A stretch of 64,000 nucleotides of DNA from Rhodovastum sp963709085. GTDB taxonomy: Bacteria > Pseudomonadota > Alphaproteobacteria > Acetobacterales > Acetobacteraceae. Of the stretch, positions 50,695 to 64,000 are shown in pieces. The DNA lies in assembly GCA_963709085.1 (NCBI GenBank), contig CAVPVB010000007.1, forward strand, positions 1,798,001-1,862,000, written 5' to 3'. How positions within the stretch are numbered: position 1 is the stretch's first letter; each line of letters opens with the position of its first letter. The notes beneath the pieces were generated by a model, which was given only the letters and a program-made list of their open reading frames with translations, was not told the DNA's origin and made no database searches. Both the position numbers and the translations under genes were made by a program.

Positions 50695-53600
50695 ATGACC
50701 CAAAACCATTCTGCAAGCGGGCACGAAACCATGAATCCAAAATATCCGGGCATCGCCACCGTCATCCACGGCAACGGGGCTGTTGCCCACGTCATGGGCC
50801 ATGTCTGCGGCGGCGTTATCGGCTACCCGATCACCCCTTCCACTGAGATTTCAGAGCTTTACGAAGCGTTCCGCGCCGGCGGCGGCTGCAACGTATGGGG
50901 CCGGCATCCCTTCTTCTTCTGTCCGGAAGGCGAACATTCGGCGCAGACGGGGGCGCTCGGCGCGTCGCTGACCGGCGGCAAATACGTTTCAAATGCTTCT
51001 TCCAGCCAAGGCATACTTTATGGCCTTGAGTCACACTATGTAACGGTCGGCAAGAAAGTCGGCGGCTTCGTGCTGCAGGTGGCGGCGCGGGTGGTGTCCA
51101 GGCACTCGCTGAACGTGATGGCCGGGCATGACGACGTGTATGCGCTGCTGTCCTCGGGCTATACGGTGCTGTTCGGCGCCAACCCGCAGGAGGCGGCCGA
51201 CCTCGCCGCCATTTCCTACAAGGTCAGCGCGCTGTCGCTGATTCCCGTGGCCAACGCCATGGACGGTTTCGCCACCAGCCACATGCTGTGCGAAGCGCTG
51301 CTGCCCGAGCCCGAGCTGCTGCGCGAGTACCTCGGCGACCCTGAAGGGCGCATCAAGGCGCCGACGGTGGCGCAGGAAATCCTGTTCGGCGCCAAGGGGC
51401 GGGTGTTCCAGCTCGGCCAGTACCTGACCCGCCACCAGGCCGACATCGCGCCCGGTCCGCTGGCGGCGCTGCGGACCTATCTGAGCGGCGTGGCCGAGCA
51501 GATCGAGCGCGACAACGATGGCGAGCTGGTGGATGCGACCATCGGCTGGATTCCCGAGGAGCTGCGCGGCCAGTGGCGCCGGCAGTGGCTGAACGCGCCG
51601 GAGAAGGGCACCCGTCAGCGCGTGCCCGCGCTGGTGGACGTGAACAACCCCGGCATGACCGGCGTGGTGCAGAACCAGCCCGATTTCCAGGCCGGTGCGG
51701 TCGATCACCGCACCCATTTCGCCAGCGAGGTGCCGCGCTTCGTGCGCCAGGCGATGCGCGAATACAGCGAACTGACCGGCCGCACCTACAGCCCGGTGCA
51801 GACCTTCCTGTGCGAGGATGCCGAGTACGTGCTGGTCGGCCTCGGCTCGGTCACCGATGATGCGGAAACGGTGGCGAGCTATCTGCGCGGGCAGGGCAAG
51901 AAGGTTGGCGTGGTGGCGATCAAGCTGCTGCAGCCTTTCCCGGAAGCGGAACTGGTCGAGGCGTTGCGCGGCGTCAAGGCCGTGACGGTGCTGGAACGCT
52001 CGGATGTCACCGCGCTGGCCAGCTTTGTGACGCAGGCGCTGTTCAAGGCGCGCGAGAATGCGGATGGCATCCGCCATCCCGGCATTCCGGCGATCGCCAC
52101 CCAGCCGCGCGTCACCACCGCGATTTTCGGTCTCGGCGGGCATGATCTGCAGCCGCGCCATCTGATCGCCGCCGTCCGCAACATGGAAAACCCGAACGGC
52201 GCGCCGTTCGTCTATCTCGGCTCGCAGTTCTTCGCGCGTGACGCCAGCCCGCGGGTGGCGGCGATGCAGGACCGGCTGCGGGTGGCCTATCCCGAAACCG
52301 AGTTCATGGCGCTGGAGACCGAGCCGAATCCGCATCTGCTGCCGGACGGCGCATTCCGCGTGCGGTTCCATTCGGTGGGCGGCTACGGCACCATCGCGAC
52401 CGGCAAGCTGCTGACCGACATCCTGGCCGGCGCGCTCGGCCTGCACTCGAAATCCGCGCCGAAATACGGCTCGGAGAAAAGCGGCGCGCCGACCAACTAC
52501 TACATCACCCTCAGCCCCGAGCCGGTGAAACTCACCAATGCCGAGCTTGAGGAAATCGAGGTCGTCGTTTCGCCCGACCACAAGGTGTTCAGCCATACCA
52601 GCCCGCTGCGCGGGCTGGCCGAGGGCGGCAGCTTCATCCTGCAGTCGAGCCTGACGCCGCTGGAAGCCTGGCGCGAATTGCCGGCGCATGCGCGACGCAC
52701 CATCCGCGAGCGGCGCATCAACTTCCACGTGGTCGATGCCTTCGCGGTGGCCAAGAAGCACGCGCCGACGCCGGAGTTGGAAACCCGCATGATGGGCATT
52801 GCCTTCATCGGCGCGGTCGCCGGCCATGTCGATCGCGCCTCGGCGGGCGCCTCGCAGGAAGCGGTGCTGGCCAAGATCCGTCAGCAGATCAGCAAGAAGT
52901 TCGGCGGCAAGGGCGGCTCGATCGTCGAGAGCAACATGGAGGTGGTGCGCGAGGGGCTGGAGGCGACCCAGCGCGTGGCCTACGACTCGCCCGAGTTCCT
53001 GCGCGTGGAGGAAGTGGCGGCGGTGGCACCGTCGCGCCGCACCGTGGCGCTGTCGGCGTCGATGTGCCGTGCCGCCGCCCCCGCGGGCACCGGCGGTTTC
53101 CTCGACCGCGAGTACTATGACGACATCGTCGCATCGCGCTTCCGCGACGGCACCATCGGCGAGGCGCCGGTGCTGCCCGGCGCGGGCCTGTTCATGCCGC
53201 CCGGCAGTGCGGCGTGGAAAGACAAGGGGATGTTCCGGCTGAACGCGCCGGAATTCCTGGCCGACCGTTGTACCGGCTGCATGGAATGCGCCATCGTCTG
53301 TCCGGACGCGGCCATACCCAACACCGTGCACGACATCCACGACCTGCTGCTGACCGCCATCCGCCATCTGGACGTGACTGACGCGCAGAAGGAAGCGCTG
53401 CGGGGCCAGGTGTTCGCGGTGGCCACCTCGGTGCGCGAGGCCTATCGTCAGGGCCGCGAGGCGACCAGCTTCGCCCAGACGGTGGCCGAGGCGATTGTCG
53501 GGCTGCCGCTTGAAGAGGTGACGCTGCGGCGCAATCTCGGCCGTGCCGTGGAGGTGCTGGAAACCTTCCCGGTGGCGCGCACCCGGCCCTTCTTCGACGC

Positions 53601-55728
53601 CATGGAGAAGGCACAGCCGGGCACCGGCGGCCTGTTCTCCGCCGGCGTCGATCCGTGGAAGTGCAGTGGCTGCATGGAGTGCGTCGATGTGTGCGGCCCC
53701 GGCGCCCTGGTGCCGCGGACCCAGGACGGCGACGTGCTGGAAATGCTGCAGAGCCGCTTCGAGTTCCTCAGCCGCACGCCGAACACGCCGGCGCGCTTCA
53801 CCGAATCCGCGACGCGGCCGGATGGCGAAACCAAGCGGCTGCTGCTTGACCGCGCCAATTACTACGCCACCACCGGCGGCCACGGCGCCTGCCGCGGCTG
53901 CGGCGAGGTCACCGCCATCCGTCTGGTCGTCGCCGCCAACCACGCCATCCAGGAAGGGCGCCGGCGCCAGCATGTGCGCGAACTGGAGACGCTGGTCGGC
54001 AAACTCGAAGCCAAGAGCCGCCACCTGACGGCCGACCAGCGCGACCCTGCTCGGGCCGGGCGAATCGAGCGCACCCTGCGCACGCTGGAGAAGCGGCTGT
54101 ACCTGTTCGAGAGCGGCCCGACCGGCAACGGCCCGGCCGGCACGGTGATCGCCAACTCCACCGGCTGCAGCAGCGTGTTCGCTTCCACCTTCCCGTTCAA
54201 CCCGTACAACGACCCGTGGGTGAACAGCCTGTTCCAGGATGCCCAGCCGCTGGCCAAGGGCATTTTCGAGGGGCTGGTGGCCTCGACGCTGGACGATGTG
54301 CGGGCGTTGCGCACGGCACGGCTGGAACTGGACGAAGCCTACGACCCCGCCGTGCATGACACCTATTTCCGCCATTTCTCCTGGGCGGAGTTCACGCCGG
54401 AGGAAATGGCGCTGCTGCCGACGGTGATGACCATCGGCGGCGACGGCGCCACCTACGATATCGGCTTCGGCGCCCTGTCGCGGCTGCTGGTCACCGACAC
54501 GCCGATCAAGGTGGTGGTGCTGAACTCCGGCGTCTATTCCAACACCGGCGGCCAGGCCTCCACGGCCAGCTATGGCGCGCAGGATTCCGACCTGTCGCGC
54601 TTCGGTGCTGCGCATAGCGGCAAGCAGGAGGACCGCAAGGAACTCGGCCTGATCGCGGCGTTCCATCCGAACGTGTTCGTGGTGCAGACCAGCACGGCGC
54701 TGCAGGGCCATTTCCTCAAGAGCGTGATGGCCTTCCTCAGCTACGGCGATTCGCCGGCGGTGCTGGATGTCTACACGCCCTGCCAGGCCGAGCACGGCAT
54801 CGCCGATGCCGCCGCCAGCCGGCATGCGCGCCTCGCGGTGGAAAGCCGGATGAACCCGGTATTCGTGCACGACCCGCGGCGCGGCAACTCGCCGCGGCAA
54901 TGGTTCTCGCTCGACGGCAATCCGGAGCCGACCAAGGATTGGGGGACGACCACGCTGGAATATATCGACGTCAGCGGCGCGCCGAAGCTGCTGGAACTGC
55001 CGATGACGCCGGCCGATTTCGCCCGCCAGGAAACCCGGTTCGCCAAACAGTTCCGTCCGCTCGCGGCGGACGCGAACGGCGTGCCGATCCACGAATACAT
55101 CGACCTGTCCCCCGCCGACCGCGCCGGCCGCATGCCGTTCGTCTGGTCCACCGACGACGACAAGCGGCTGGTGAAGCTGGCGGTGTCGGTCAACATCGTC
55201 GAGCTGGTGGAGGAGCGGCGGAAATACTGGCGCACGCTGCAATATCTGAGCGGGCAGCAGATCGAGGCGCTGGACGCCAGCCATCACGCCGAACTGGCGC
55301 ATTGGCAGCGCCAGTACCAGGACTCGCTGAAGCAGCGCGAAAGTTCGCTGGACAGCATCGCGCGGGCGATGTCGGAACTGGCGGCGTCGTCGAACGCGCC
55401 GTCCTCCAACGGGCTGGCGGCGACGTTCATGCCGGGGGCATCCGCCGCGCCGGCGCTGCCGGCGCCGGTCGGCAACGGCGCCGCCAACGGGCACGCGGCG
55501 CCGCTGGTCAGCATGGATGAGGCCGACCAGGCCAAGTGCACCAACTGCAAGACCTGCTATCAGGATCTGGGCGAAGTGTTCGAGAAGACTCAGATCGTGG
55601 TGGACGGTGTGGCCAAGGAAGTCGGCCGGGTGAAGGCGGGCGCGCTGGACCGTCTGACCGTCACCGAGGAGCTGCGCAGCCGCGCCGCCCGGGTTGCCGC
55701 CAACTGCGACGCGGAGATCATTCGATGA
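50695..55728 (+). CDS. nifJ: extended pyruvate:ferredoxin (2-oxoacid) oxidoreductase, NifJ type
   Basis: 1,677-residue single-chain 2-oxoacid:acceptor oxidoreductase, against roughly 1,200 for ordinary NifJ. It oxidises pyruvate or a similar acid with CoA to acyl-CoA and CO2. The N-terminal domain is intact (GGVIGYPITPSTEISELYEA, FFCPEGEHSAQTGALGAS). Two 4Fe-4S motifs follow: C859-x2-C862-x2-C865-x3-C869 and C990-x2-C993-x2-C996-x3-C1000. CRGCGE and the TPP site GGDGATYDIGFGA (Asp1250) come next, then SNTGGQASTASYGAQDSDLS. The last 400 residues are extra and include a further Cys cluster CTNCKTC (1615-1621). ATG 50731 is an alternative start. Its stop overlaps the next gene (ATGA), so the redox partner is co-translated. 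Confidence 0.93.
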   Translation: MTQNHSASGHETMNPKYPGIATVIHGNGAVAHVMGHVCGGVIGYPITPSTEISELYEAFRAGGGCNVWGRHPFFFCPEGEHSAQTGALGASLTGGKYVSNASSSQGILYGLESHYVTVGKKVGGFVLQVAARVVSRHSLNVMAGHDDVYALLSSGYTVLFGANPQEAADLAAISYKVSALSLIPVANAMDGFATSHMLCEALLPEPELLREYLGDPEGRIKAPTVAQEILFGAKGRVFQLGQYLTRHQADIAPGPLAALRTYLSGVAEQIERDNDGELVDATIGWIPEELRGQWRRQWLNAPEKGTRQRVPALVDVNNPGMTGVVQNQPDFQAGAVDHRTHFASEVPRFVRQAMREYSELTGRTYSPVQTFLCEDAEYVLVGLGSVTDDAETVASYLRGQGKKVGVVAIKLLQPFPEAELVEALRGVKAVTVLERSDVTALASFVTQALFKARENADGIRHPGIPAIATQPRVTTAIFGLGGHDLQPRHLIAAVRNMENPNGAPFVYLGSQFFARDASPRVAAMQDRLRVAYPETEFMALETEPNPHLLPDGAFRVRFHSVGGYGTIATGKLLTDILAGALGLHSKSAPKYGSEKSGAPTNYYITLSPEPVKLTNAELEEIEVVVSPDHKVFSHTSPLRGLAEGGSFILQSSLTPLEAWRELPAHARRTIRERRINFHVVDAFAVAKKHAPTPELETRMMGIAFIGAVAGHVDRASAGASQEAVLAKIRQQISKKFGGKGGSIVESNMEVVREGLEATQRVAYDSPEFLRVEEVAAVAPSRRTVALSASMCRAAAPAGTGGFLDREYYDDIVASRFRDGTIGEAPVLPGAGLFMPPGSAAWKDKGMFRLNAPEFLADRCTGCMECAIVCPDAAIPNTVHDIHDLLLTAIRHLDVTDAQKEALRGQVFAVATSVREAYRQGREATSFAQTVAEAIVGLPLEEVTLRRNLGRAVEVLETFPVARTRPFFDAMEKAQPGTGGLFSAGVDPWKCSGCMECVDVCGPGALVPRTQDGDVLEMLQSRFEFLSRTPNTPARFTESATRPDGETKRLLLDRANYYATTGGHGACRGCGEVTAIRLVVAANHAIQEGRRRQHVRELETLVGKLEAKSRHLTADQRDPARAGRIERTLRTLEKRLYLFESGPTGNGPAGTVIANSTGCSSVFASTFPFNPYNDPWVNSLFQDAQPLAKGIFEGLVASTLDDVRALRTARLELDEAYDPAVHDTYFRHFSWAEFTPEEMALLPTVMTIGGDGATYDIGFGALSRLLVTDTPIKVVVLNSGVYSNTGGQASTASYGAQDSDLSRFGAAHSGKQEDRKELGLIAAFHPNVFVVQTSTALQGHFLKSVMAFLSYGDSPAVLDVYTPCQAEHGIADAAASRHARLAVESRMNPVFVHDPRRGNSPRQWFSLDGNPEPTKDWGTTTLEYIDVSGAPKLLELPMTPADFARQETRFAKQFRPLAADANGVPIHEYIDLSPADRAGRMPFVWSTDDDKRLVKLAVSVNIVELVEERRKYWRTLQYLSGQQIEALDASHHAELAHWQRQYQDSLKQRESSLDSIARAMSELAASSNAPSSNGLAATFMPGASAAPALPAPVGNGAANGHAAPLVSMDEADQAKCTNCKTCYQDLGEVFEKTQIVVDGVAKEVGRVKAGALDRLTVTEELRSRAARVAANCDAEIIR

Positions 55729-58577
55729 GCGGCGCGCCGGCGTCCGGCGGCCCCGCCTCGGGCGGCGGCGATATGGAACGCTTCCTGCGCGCCAGCGCCG
55801 CCTACGACGCGACGCGGCACGAAATGGAGGAACTCGCCCGCAGCGAAGCGGTCGAGTTGTTTCAGAAGCAGCTTGCGCTGTTGCGCAAGCGGCTGCTGCA
55901 GGACCCGAACGCCTTCCGCGACATGTTCGTGGCCGACGGCACCCAGGCGATCGTCTGGGAGTTCCGTCAGGACGAGCTGGGCCCGGCCTTCACCCGCACC
56001 CTGTGGGACCTGCTGCTGCGCGGCGACGATATGAGCGCGATTCTGCAGCGTTTCATCTGGAACGTGCCGCTGAAGTTCAAGCGCAAATTCGTTCGCGCCA
56101 TCGACGTGCATCTGTCCGACCGTTACCCGATGTTCCGCGGCCTGTCGGAAGGCTGGCCCGGGCAGAACTCCATTCCGCCCTACATGCGCCCGGCCGAGGA
56201 GCGGTCGCGCGATTTCGGCCTCGTGAACCAGGGTTATCTTGGCTACATGGGGCTCGGCTATTCGGCCCGCGAGGTCGATCTGTTCGTCTGGCTGGAAGTG
56301 CTGCGCGATAAGCAGTGCGAGGACCGGCCCTGCGAAATCGGCGTGCCGGTGCAGGGCAAGTCGGAACCCAAGGGCGGCTGCCCGGTGAAGATCCACATCC
56401 CCGAGATGCTGGACCTGCTGGGCACCGGGCGGTTCCGTCAGGCGCTGGAACTGATCGAGGGCTGCAACCCGCTGCCGAATGTCACCGGCCGGGTGTGCCC
56501 GCAGGAGTTGCAGTGCCAGGGCGTGTGCACGCATACGGGGCGGCCGATCGAGATCGGCCAGCTCGAATGGTACCTGCCGCAGCGCGAGAAGCTGAACCGC
56601 GCCGGCATGGACGAGGTTCCCGCCGACGCATTCGCCGATCCGTGGGTTCGCGCCGATAAGCCGCCGATCGCCGTGGTCGGGTCGGGACCGGCCGGGTTGA
56701 TCAACGCCTATCTGCTCGCCGCCGAAGGCTATCCGGTGACGGTGTTCGAGGCGTTCCACGCGCTCGGCGGGGTGCTGCGCTACGGCATTCCTGAATTCCG
56801 TCTGCCGAACGAATTGATCGACGACGTGGTGAAGAAAATCCGCGCCCTCGGCGGTCGCTTCGTGACCAATTTCGTGGCCGGCAAAACCGCGACGCTGGAC
56901 GAGCTGAAGCAGGCCGGGTTCTGGAAGATCTTCATCGGCACCGGCGCCGGGCTGCCGCGCTTCATGAACGTGCCGGGCGAGCATTTGCTGAACGTGATGT
57001 CGGCGAATGAATTCCTCACCCGCGTCAACCTGATGCAGGGGCTGCACGCGGATTACGAAACGCCGCTGCCGGAAACCGCCGGCAAGCAGGTGATCGTCAT
57101 CGGCGGCGGCAACACGGCGATGGACGCGGCCCGCACGGCGCGCCGGCTCGGCGGGATTGTCACCATCGTGTACCGCCGCACGCAGGGGGAAATGCCGGTG
57201 CGGGTGGAGGAGTTGCATCACGCGCTGGAAGAGGGCATCGCGCTGAAGGAATTGCGCGCGCCGCGCGAGTTCGTCGGCGACGGGCGCACGCATGCGGTGA
57301 CGCATTCCATCCTCGACATCATCGAGCTGGGCGCACCGGATGCCTCCGGCCGGCGCAGCCCGGTGGTGACCGGCGAGACCGAGCTGATGGCGGTCGATCT
57401 GGTCATCATGGCGCTCGGCAACACGCCCAACCCGATCGTGAAGGATGCCGAGCCGGGGCTGCAAACCACCAAATGGGGCACCATCGAGGTGAAGCGCGGC
57501 TCGCAGCGCACCTCGGTGGAGGATGTGTTCTCCGGCGGCGATGCCGCGCGCGGCGGGTCCACCGCCATCCGCGCGGCCGGCGACGGGCAGGCGGCGGCGC
57601 GCGAGATTACCGGCAGCATCGATATCGGCCCGGCCGAGATTCGCAGCCGGGTGCAGGAGGCCGAGCGCTACACCAAGCTCGGCCAGGCGCCGCAGCAGAT
57701 CGTGCGGAAAATTCATCTGGCCGACGGCATCGTCGAGTTCGTGGTGCATTCGCCGCTGATCGCCAAGGCGGCGAAGGCCGGTCAGTTCGTGCGCGTGCTG
57801 GCCGAACCGAAGGGTGAACTGATTCCGCTGACGCTGGCCGACTGGGACCCGGTTGCGGGTACCATCGACCTGGTGGTGCAGGGGTTGGGGACGAGCAGCA
57901 TCCTGATCAACCGCATGCAGGAAGGCGACGCCTTCACCGGCATTGCCGGCCCGCTCGGCCAGCCCAGCGCGCTGCACCGCTATGGGAATGACGAGACCGT
58001 GGTGTTCACCGCCGGCGGTGTCGGCCTGCCGCCGGTGTTTCCGATCGCGCGCGAGCATTTGCAGCTGGGCAATCACGTCACGCTGATTTCGGGTTTCCGC
58101 AGTGCCGATCTGGTGTTCTGGACCAAGCGCGACGAGCGGGTGGGGCGCCTGCAGGCCGAATTCCCCGGCCTGCTTGACGTGATCTACACCAGCAATGACG
58201 GCAGCTTCGGCATCAAGGGGTTCGTTACCTTGCCGCTGGAGGAGATGCTGAAGCGGGCGCAGGCCGGCACCGGGCGCCGCGTTGCCGAGGTGGTCACGAT
58301 CGGGCCGCCGATGATGATGCGCGCGGTTACCGATCTGACGCGGCCATTCGGCGTGCGCACCATCGCCAGCCTGAACTCGATCATGGTGGACGCCACCGGC
58401 ATGTGCGGCGCCTGCATGGTGCCGGTGCTGGAGGGCGGCAAGCTGGTGCGCAAGCACGCCTGCGTCGACGGGCCGGAGATCGACGCGCATAGCATCGATT
58501 GGGACAAGTTTCTGCCGCGGTTTGGCCAGTTCCGGGCGCAGGAAGCGGCCAGCCGGGCAAGGCACGGGCTGGGGTAA
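55725..58577 (+). CDS. NfnB-NfnA-like fusion flavoprotein (NAD(P)-linked ferredoxin/PFOR reductase)
   Basis: 950 residues. About 230 N-terminal residues are unfamiliar. Then a GltD/NfnB-like half: cluster Cys in GGCPVKIHIPEML and NVTGRVCPQELQCQGVC, FAD site VVGSGPAGL (about 319) and NAD(P) site VIGGGNTAMDAARTARRLGG (about 460). Then a ferredoxin-reductase-like half similar to NfnA/SudB (from about 660) with TAGGVGLPPVFPIA and the [2Fe-2S] Cys894, Cys897 and Cys913 in MCGACM...KHACVDGPE. NfnA and NfnB are normally two chains. Overlap with the PFOR stop (ATGA) suggests it passes PFOR electrons to NAD(P)+, perhaps by bifurcation. The exact acceptor is inferred. Confidence 0.88.
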   Translation: MSGAPASGGPASGGGDMERFLRASAAYDATRHEMEELARSEAVELFQKQLALLRKRLLQDPNAFRDMFVADGTQAIVWEFRQDELGPAFTRTLWDLLLRGDDMSAILQRFIWNVPLKFKRKFVRAIDVHLSDRYPMFRGLSEGWPGQNSIPPYMRPAEERSRDFGLVNQGYLGYMGLGYSAREVDLFVWLEVLRDKQCEDRPCEIGVPVQGKSEPKGGCPVKIHIPEMLDLLGTGRFRQALELIEGCNPLPNVTGRVCPQELQCQGVCTHTGRPIEIGQLEWYLPQREKLNRAGMDEVPADAFADPWVRADKPPIAVVGSGPAGLINAYLLAAEGYPVTVFEAFHALGGVLRYGIPEFRLPNELIDDVVKKIRALGGRFVTNFVAGKTATLDELKQAGFWKIFIGTGAGLPRFMNVPGEHLLNVMSANEFLTRVNLMQGLHADYETPLPETAGKQVIVIGGGNTAMDAARTARRLGGIVTIVYRRTQGEMPVRVEELHHALEEGIALKELRAPREFVGDGRTHAVTHSILDIIELGAPDASGRRSPVVTGETELMAVDLVIMALGNTPNPIVKDAEPGLQTTKWGTIEVKRGSQRTSVEDVFSGGDAARGGSTAIRAAGDGQAAAREITGSIDIGPAEIRSRVQEAERYTKLGQAPQQIVRKIHLADGIVEFVVHSPLIAKAAKAGQFVRVLAEPKGELIPLTLADWDPVAGTIDLVVQGLGTSSILINRMQEGDAFTGIAGPLGQPSALHRYGNDETVVFTAGGVGLPPVFPIAREHLQLGNHVTLISGFRSADLVFWTKRDERVGRLQAEFPGLLDVIYTSNDGSFGIKGFVTLPLEEMLKRAQAGTGRRVAEVVTIGPPMMMRAVTDLTRPFGVRTIASLNSIMVDATGMCGACMVPVLEGGKLVRKHACVDGPEIDAHSIDWDKFLPRFGQFRAQEAASRARHGLG

Positions 58578-58578
58578 G

Positions 58579-58745
58579 CCCGGTCAGGGGCGGGGAAGCC
58601 CCTGGACCCATTCACATTAAAGGGGGGCTGAGATGATGCCGATGCATCCCCTCAGCCCCCCAGCTAAAACAATGCTCTAAAACGAATGGGTTCCAAGGGG
58701 CCACCGCCCCTTGGCGGGGCCAGGGCGGCGCCCTGGCCTTCTTCT
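58579..58745. repeat. composite palindromic repeat, copy F
   Basis: Occupies most of the 300-base gap before gltB, where no gene is seen. A 10-bp stem GGGGGGCTGA (58622-58631) / TCAGCCCCCC (58652-58661) encloses GATGATGCCGATGCATCCCC, sharing GCCGATGCATC with copy E. CTAAAACGAATGGGTTCCAA, CCGCCCCTTGGCGGGG and CCAGGGCGGCGCCCTGG follow, then CCTTCTT. Confidence 0.8.
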
Positions 58746-58877
58746 TGCCGCATTGCGAGATTGCGTGAACATGCTGCGATGGATAGGGTCTCGTTATGTG
58801 ACAACGGGCCCGCAGAGACGGCGGCCGCCCGCCGTCGGTATGGACTGTTCGTTTTTCCGCGGAGGTGGTGTGCGTCG

Positions 58878-63536
<4,659 letters not shown>

Positions 63537-63556
63537 GAGAGGACAGGAGAGCGAGC

Positions 63557-64000
63557 ATGGGCAAGCCCACCGGTTTTCTCGAAATCGACCGTCACGACCG
63601 CGGCTACGAAAAGCCCGAGGCCCGGCGCCGCAGACTGGAGCGAGTTCGTCCACCCGCTGGCGGCAGCCGAACTCGGCGGTCAGGCGGCGCGCTGCATGGA
63701 TTGCGGCATTCCGTTCTGTCACAACGGCTGTCCGGTCAACAACCTGATCCCGGACTGGAACAATCTGGTCTATCGCGACCAGTGGCAGGCGGCGGTGGAA
63801 GCGCTGCACTCCACCAATAATTTCCCCGAATTCACCGGCCGCATCTGCCCGGCGCCCTGCGAGGCAGCCTGCACGCTGAACATGCAGGACGTGCCGGTGA
63901 CCATCAAGACGATCGAGTGCGCCATCGTCGATCGCGGCTGGCAGGAAGGCTGGATCGTGCCGCTGCCGGCGGTGCAACCGACCGGGCAGGCGCGTCGCGG
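63557..64000 (+). CDS. gltD: glutamate synthase small subunit, partial at window edge, with a frameshift
   Basis: The N-terminal part of the flavoprotein that passes NADPH electrons to GltB. It starts MGKPTGFLEIDRHDRGYEKP at 63557, 20 bases after gltB, with AGGAG before the ATG. One surplus base near 63630 shifts the frame; the continuation WSEFVHPLAAAELGGQAARC is in the next frame. The 4Fe-4S Cys clusters MDCGIPFCHNGCPV and GRICPAPCEAAC follow, to the window end. The FAD and NADPH domains lie beyond 64000. Operon with gltB. Confidence 0.93.

Noticed and set aside
51031..55494. Very long open frame (1,487 codons) on the minus strand opposite the PFOR gene
   Set aside because: Its translation is His/Arg/Gln/Gly-rich with no motifs, while the plus strand has complete PFOR motifs. 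Long antisense frames are common in GC-rich DNA with strong third-position bias.
55590..58565. 991-codon minus-strand frame opposite the Nfn-like fusion
   Set aside because: Same shadow effect. The composition is abnormal and no domain can be read.

Overview
The window is GC-rich alphaproteobacterial chromosome, most likely from an acetic-acid-bacteria-type family (Acetobacteraceae, Rhodospirillales). The evidence is a PopZ polarity factor, the order Pcm-like methyltransferase / TolC / PopZ / ValS, an entericidin and DUF6481. It carries housekeeping genes (valS, eno, recQ, tRNA-Cys, gltB, gltD) mixed with signalling, redox and accessory genes. No rRNA, prophage or CRISPR array was seen.

Layout. 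0-8 kb: the 3' part of a chemoreceptor, a lipoprotein with LRAT/NlpC-like motifs, a lower-GC patch with a three-gene XRE/small-membrane-protein cassette, two overlapping glycosyltransferases and tRNA-Cys. 8-14 kb: Pcm-like protein, TolC, PopZ, ValS. 14-16 kb: a complete insertion sequence (14023-15906) that carries a divergent passenger gene and interrupts a dispersed intergenic repeat. 16-24 kb: small DUF proteins, a lone CydC-type ABC exporter, a hybrid histidine kinase, a perfect FNR/FixK-type box and a divergent EF-G-like GTPase. 24-33 kb: OmpA-like lipoprotein, RecQ, an MsrP operon, enolase, a CBS protein, a proline-rich membrane protein, a MarR regulator and an SDR enzyme. 34-36 kb: a lower-GC island with a parallel beta-helix protein. 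36-44 kb: two small lipoproteins, a DUF900 hydrolase, then a GGDEF-EAL enzyme, a TRAP-type binding protein and a chemoreceptor ending in PilZ. 44-50 kb: CrcB, a cNMP-domain antiporter, a DEAD-box helicase and a MATE exporter. 50-64 kb: a very long pyruvate:ferredoxin oxidoreductase overlapping a NfnB-NfnA-like fusion, then gltB and the start of gltD.

Two gene sets suggest joint function. The PFOR / Nfn-fusion pair (50695-58577) looks like a dedicated route from 2-oxoacid oxidation to NAD(P)H. The GGDEF-EAL / binding-protein / MCP-PilZ set (37765-43997) puts a cyclic-di-GMP enzyme, a possible periplasmic sensor and a c-di-GMP-binding chemoreceptor in one array.

Six reading-frame breaks occur (one chemoreceptor, one glycosyltransferase, three in gltB, one in gltD). 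All have one surplus base between well-conserved halves, so sequencing or assembly error is more likely than six decayed genes. Dispersed GC-rich palindromic repeats fill many of the gaps between genes.
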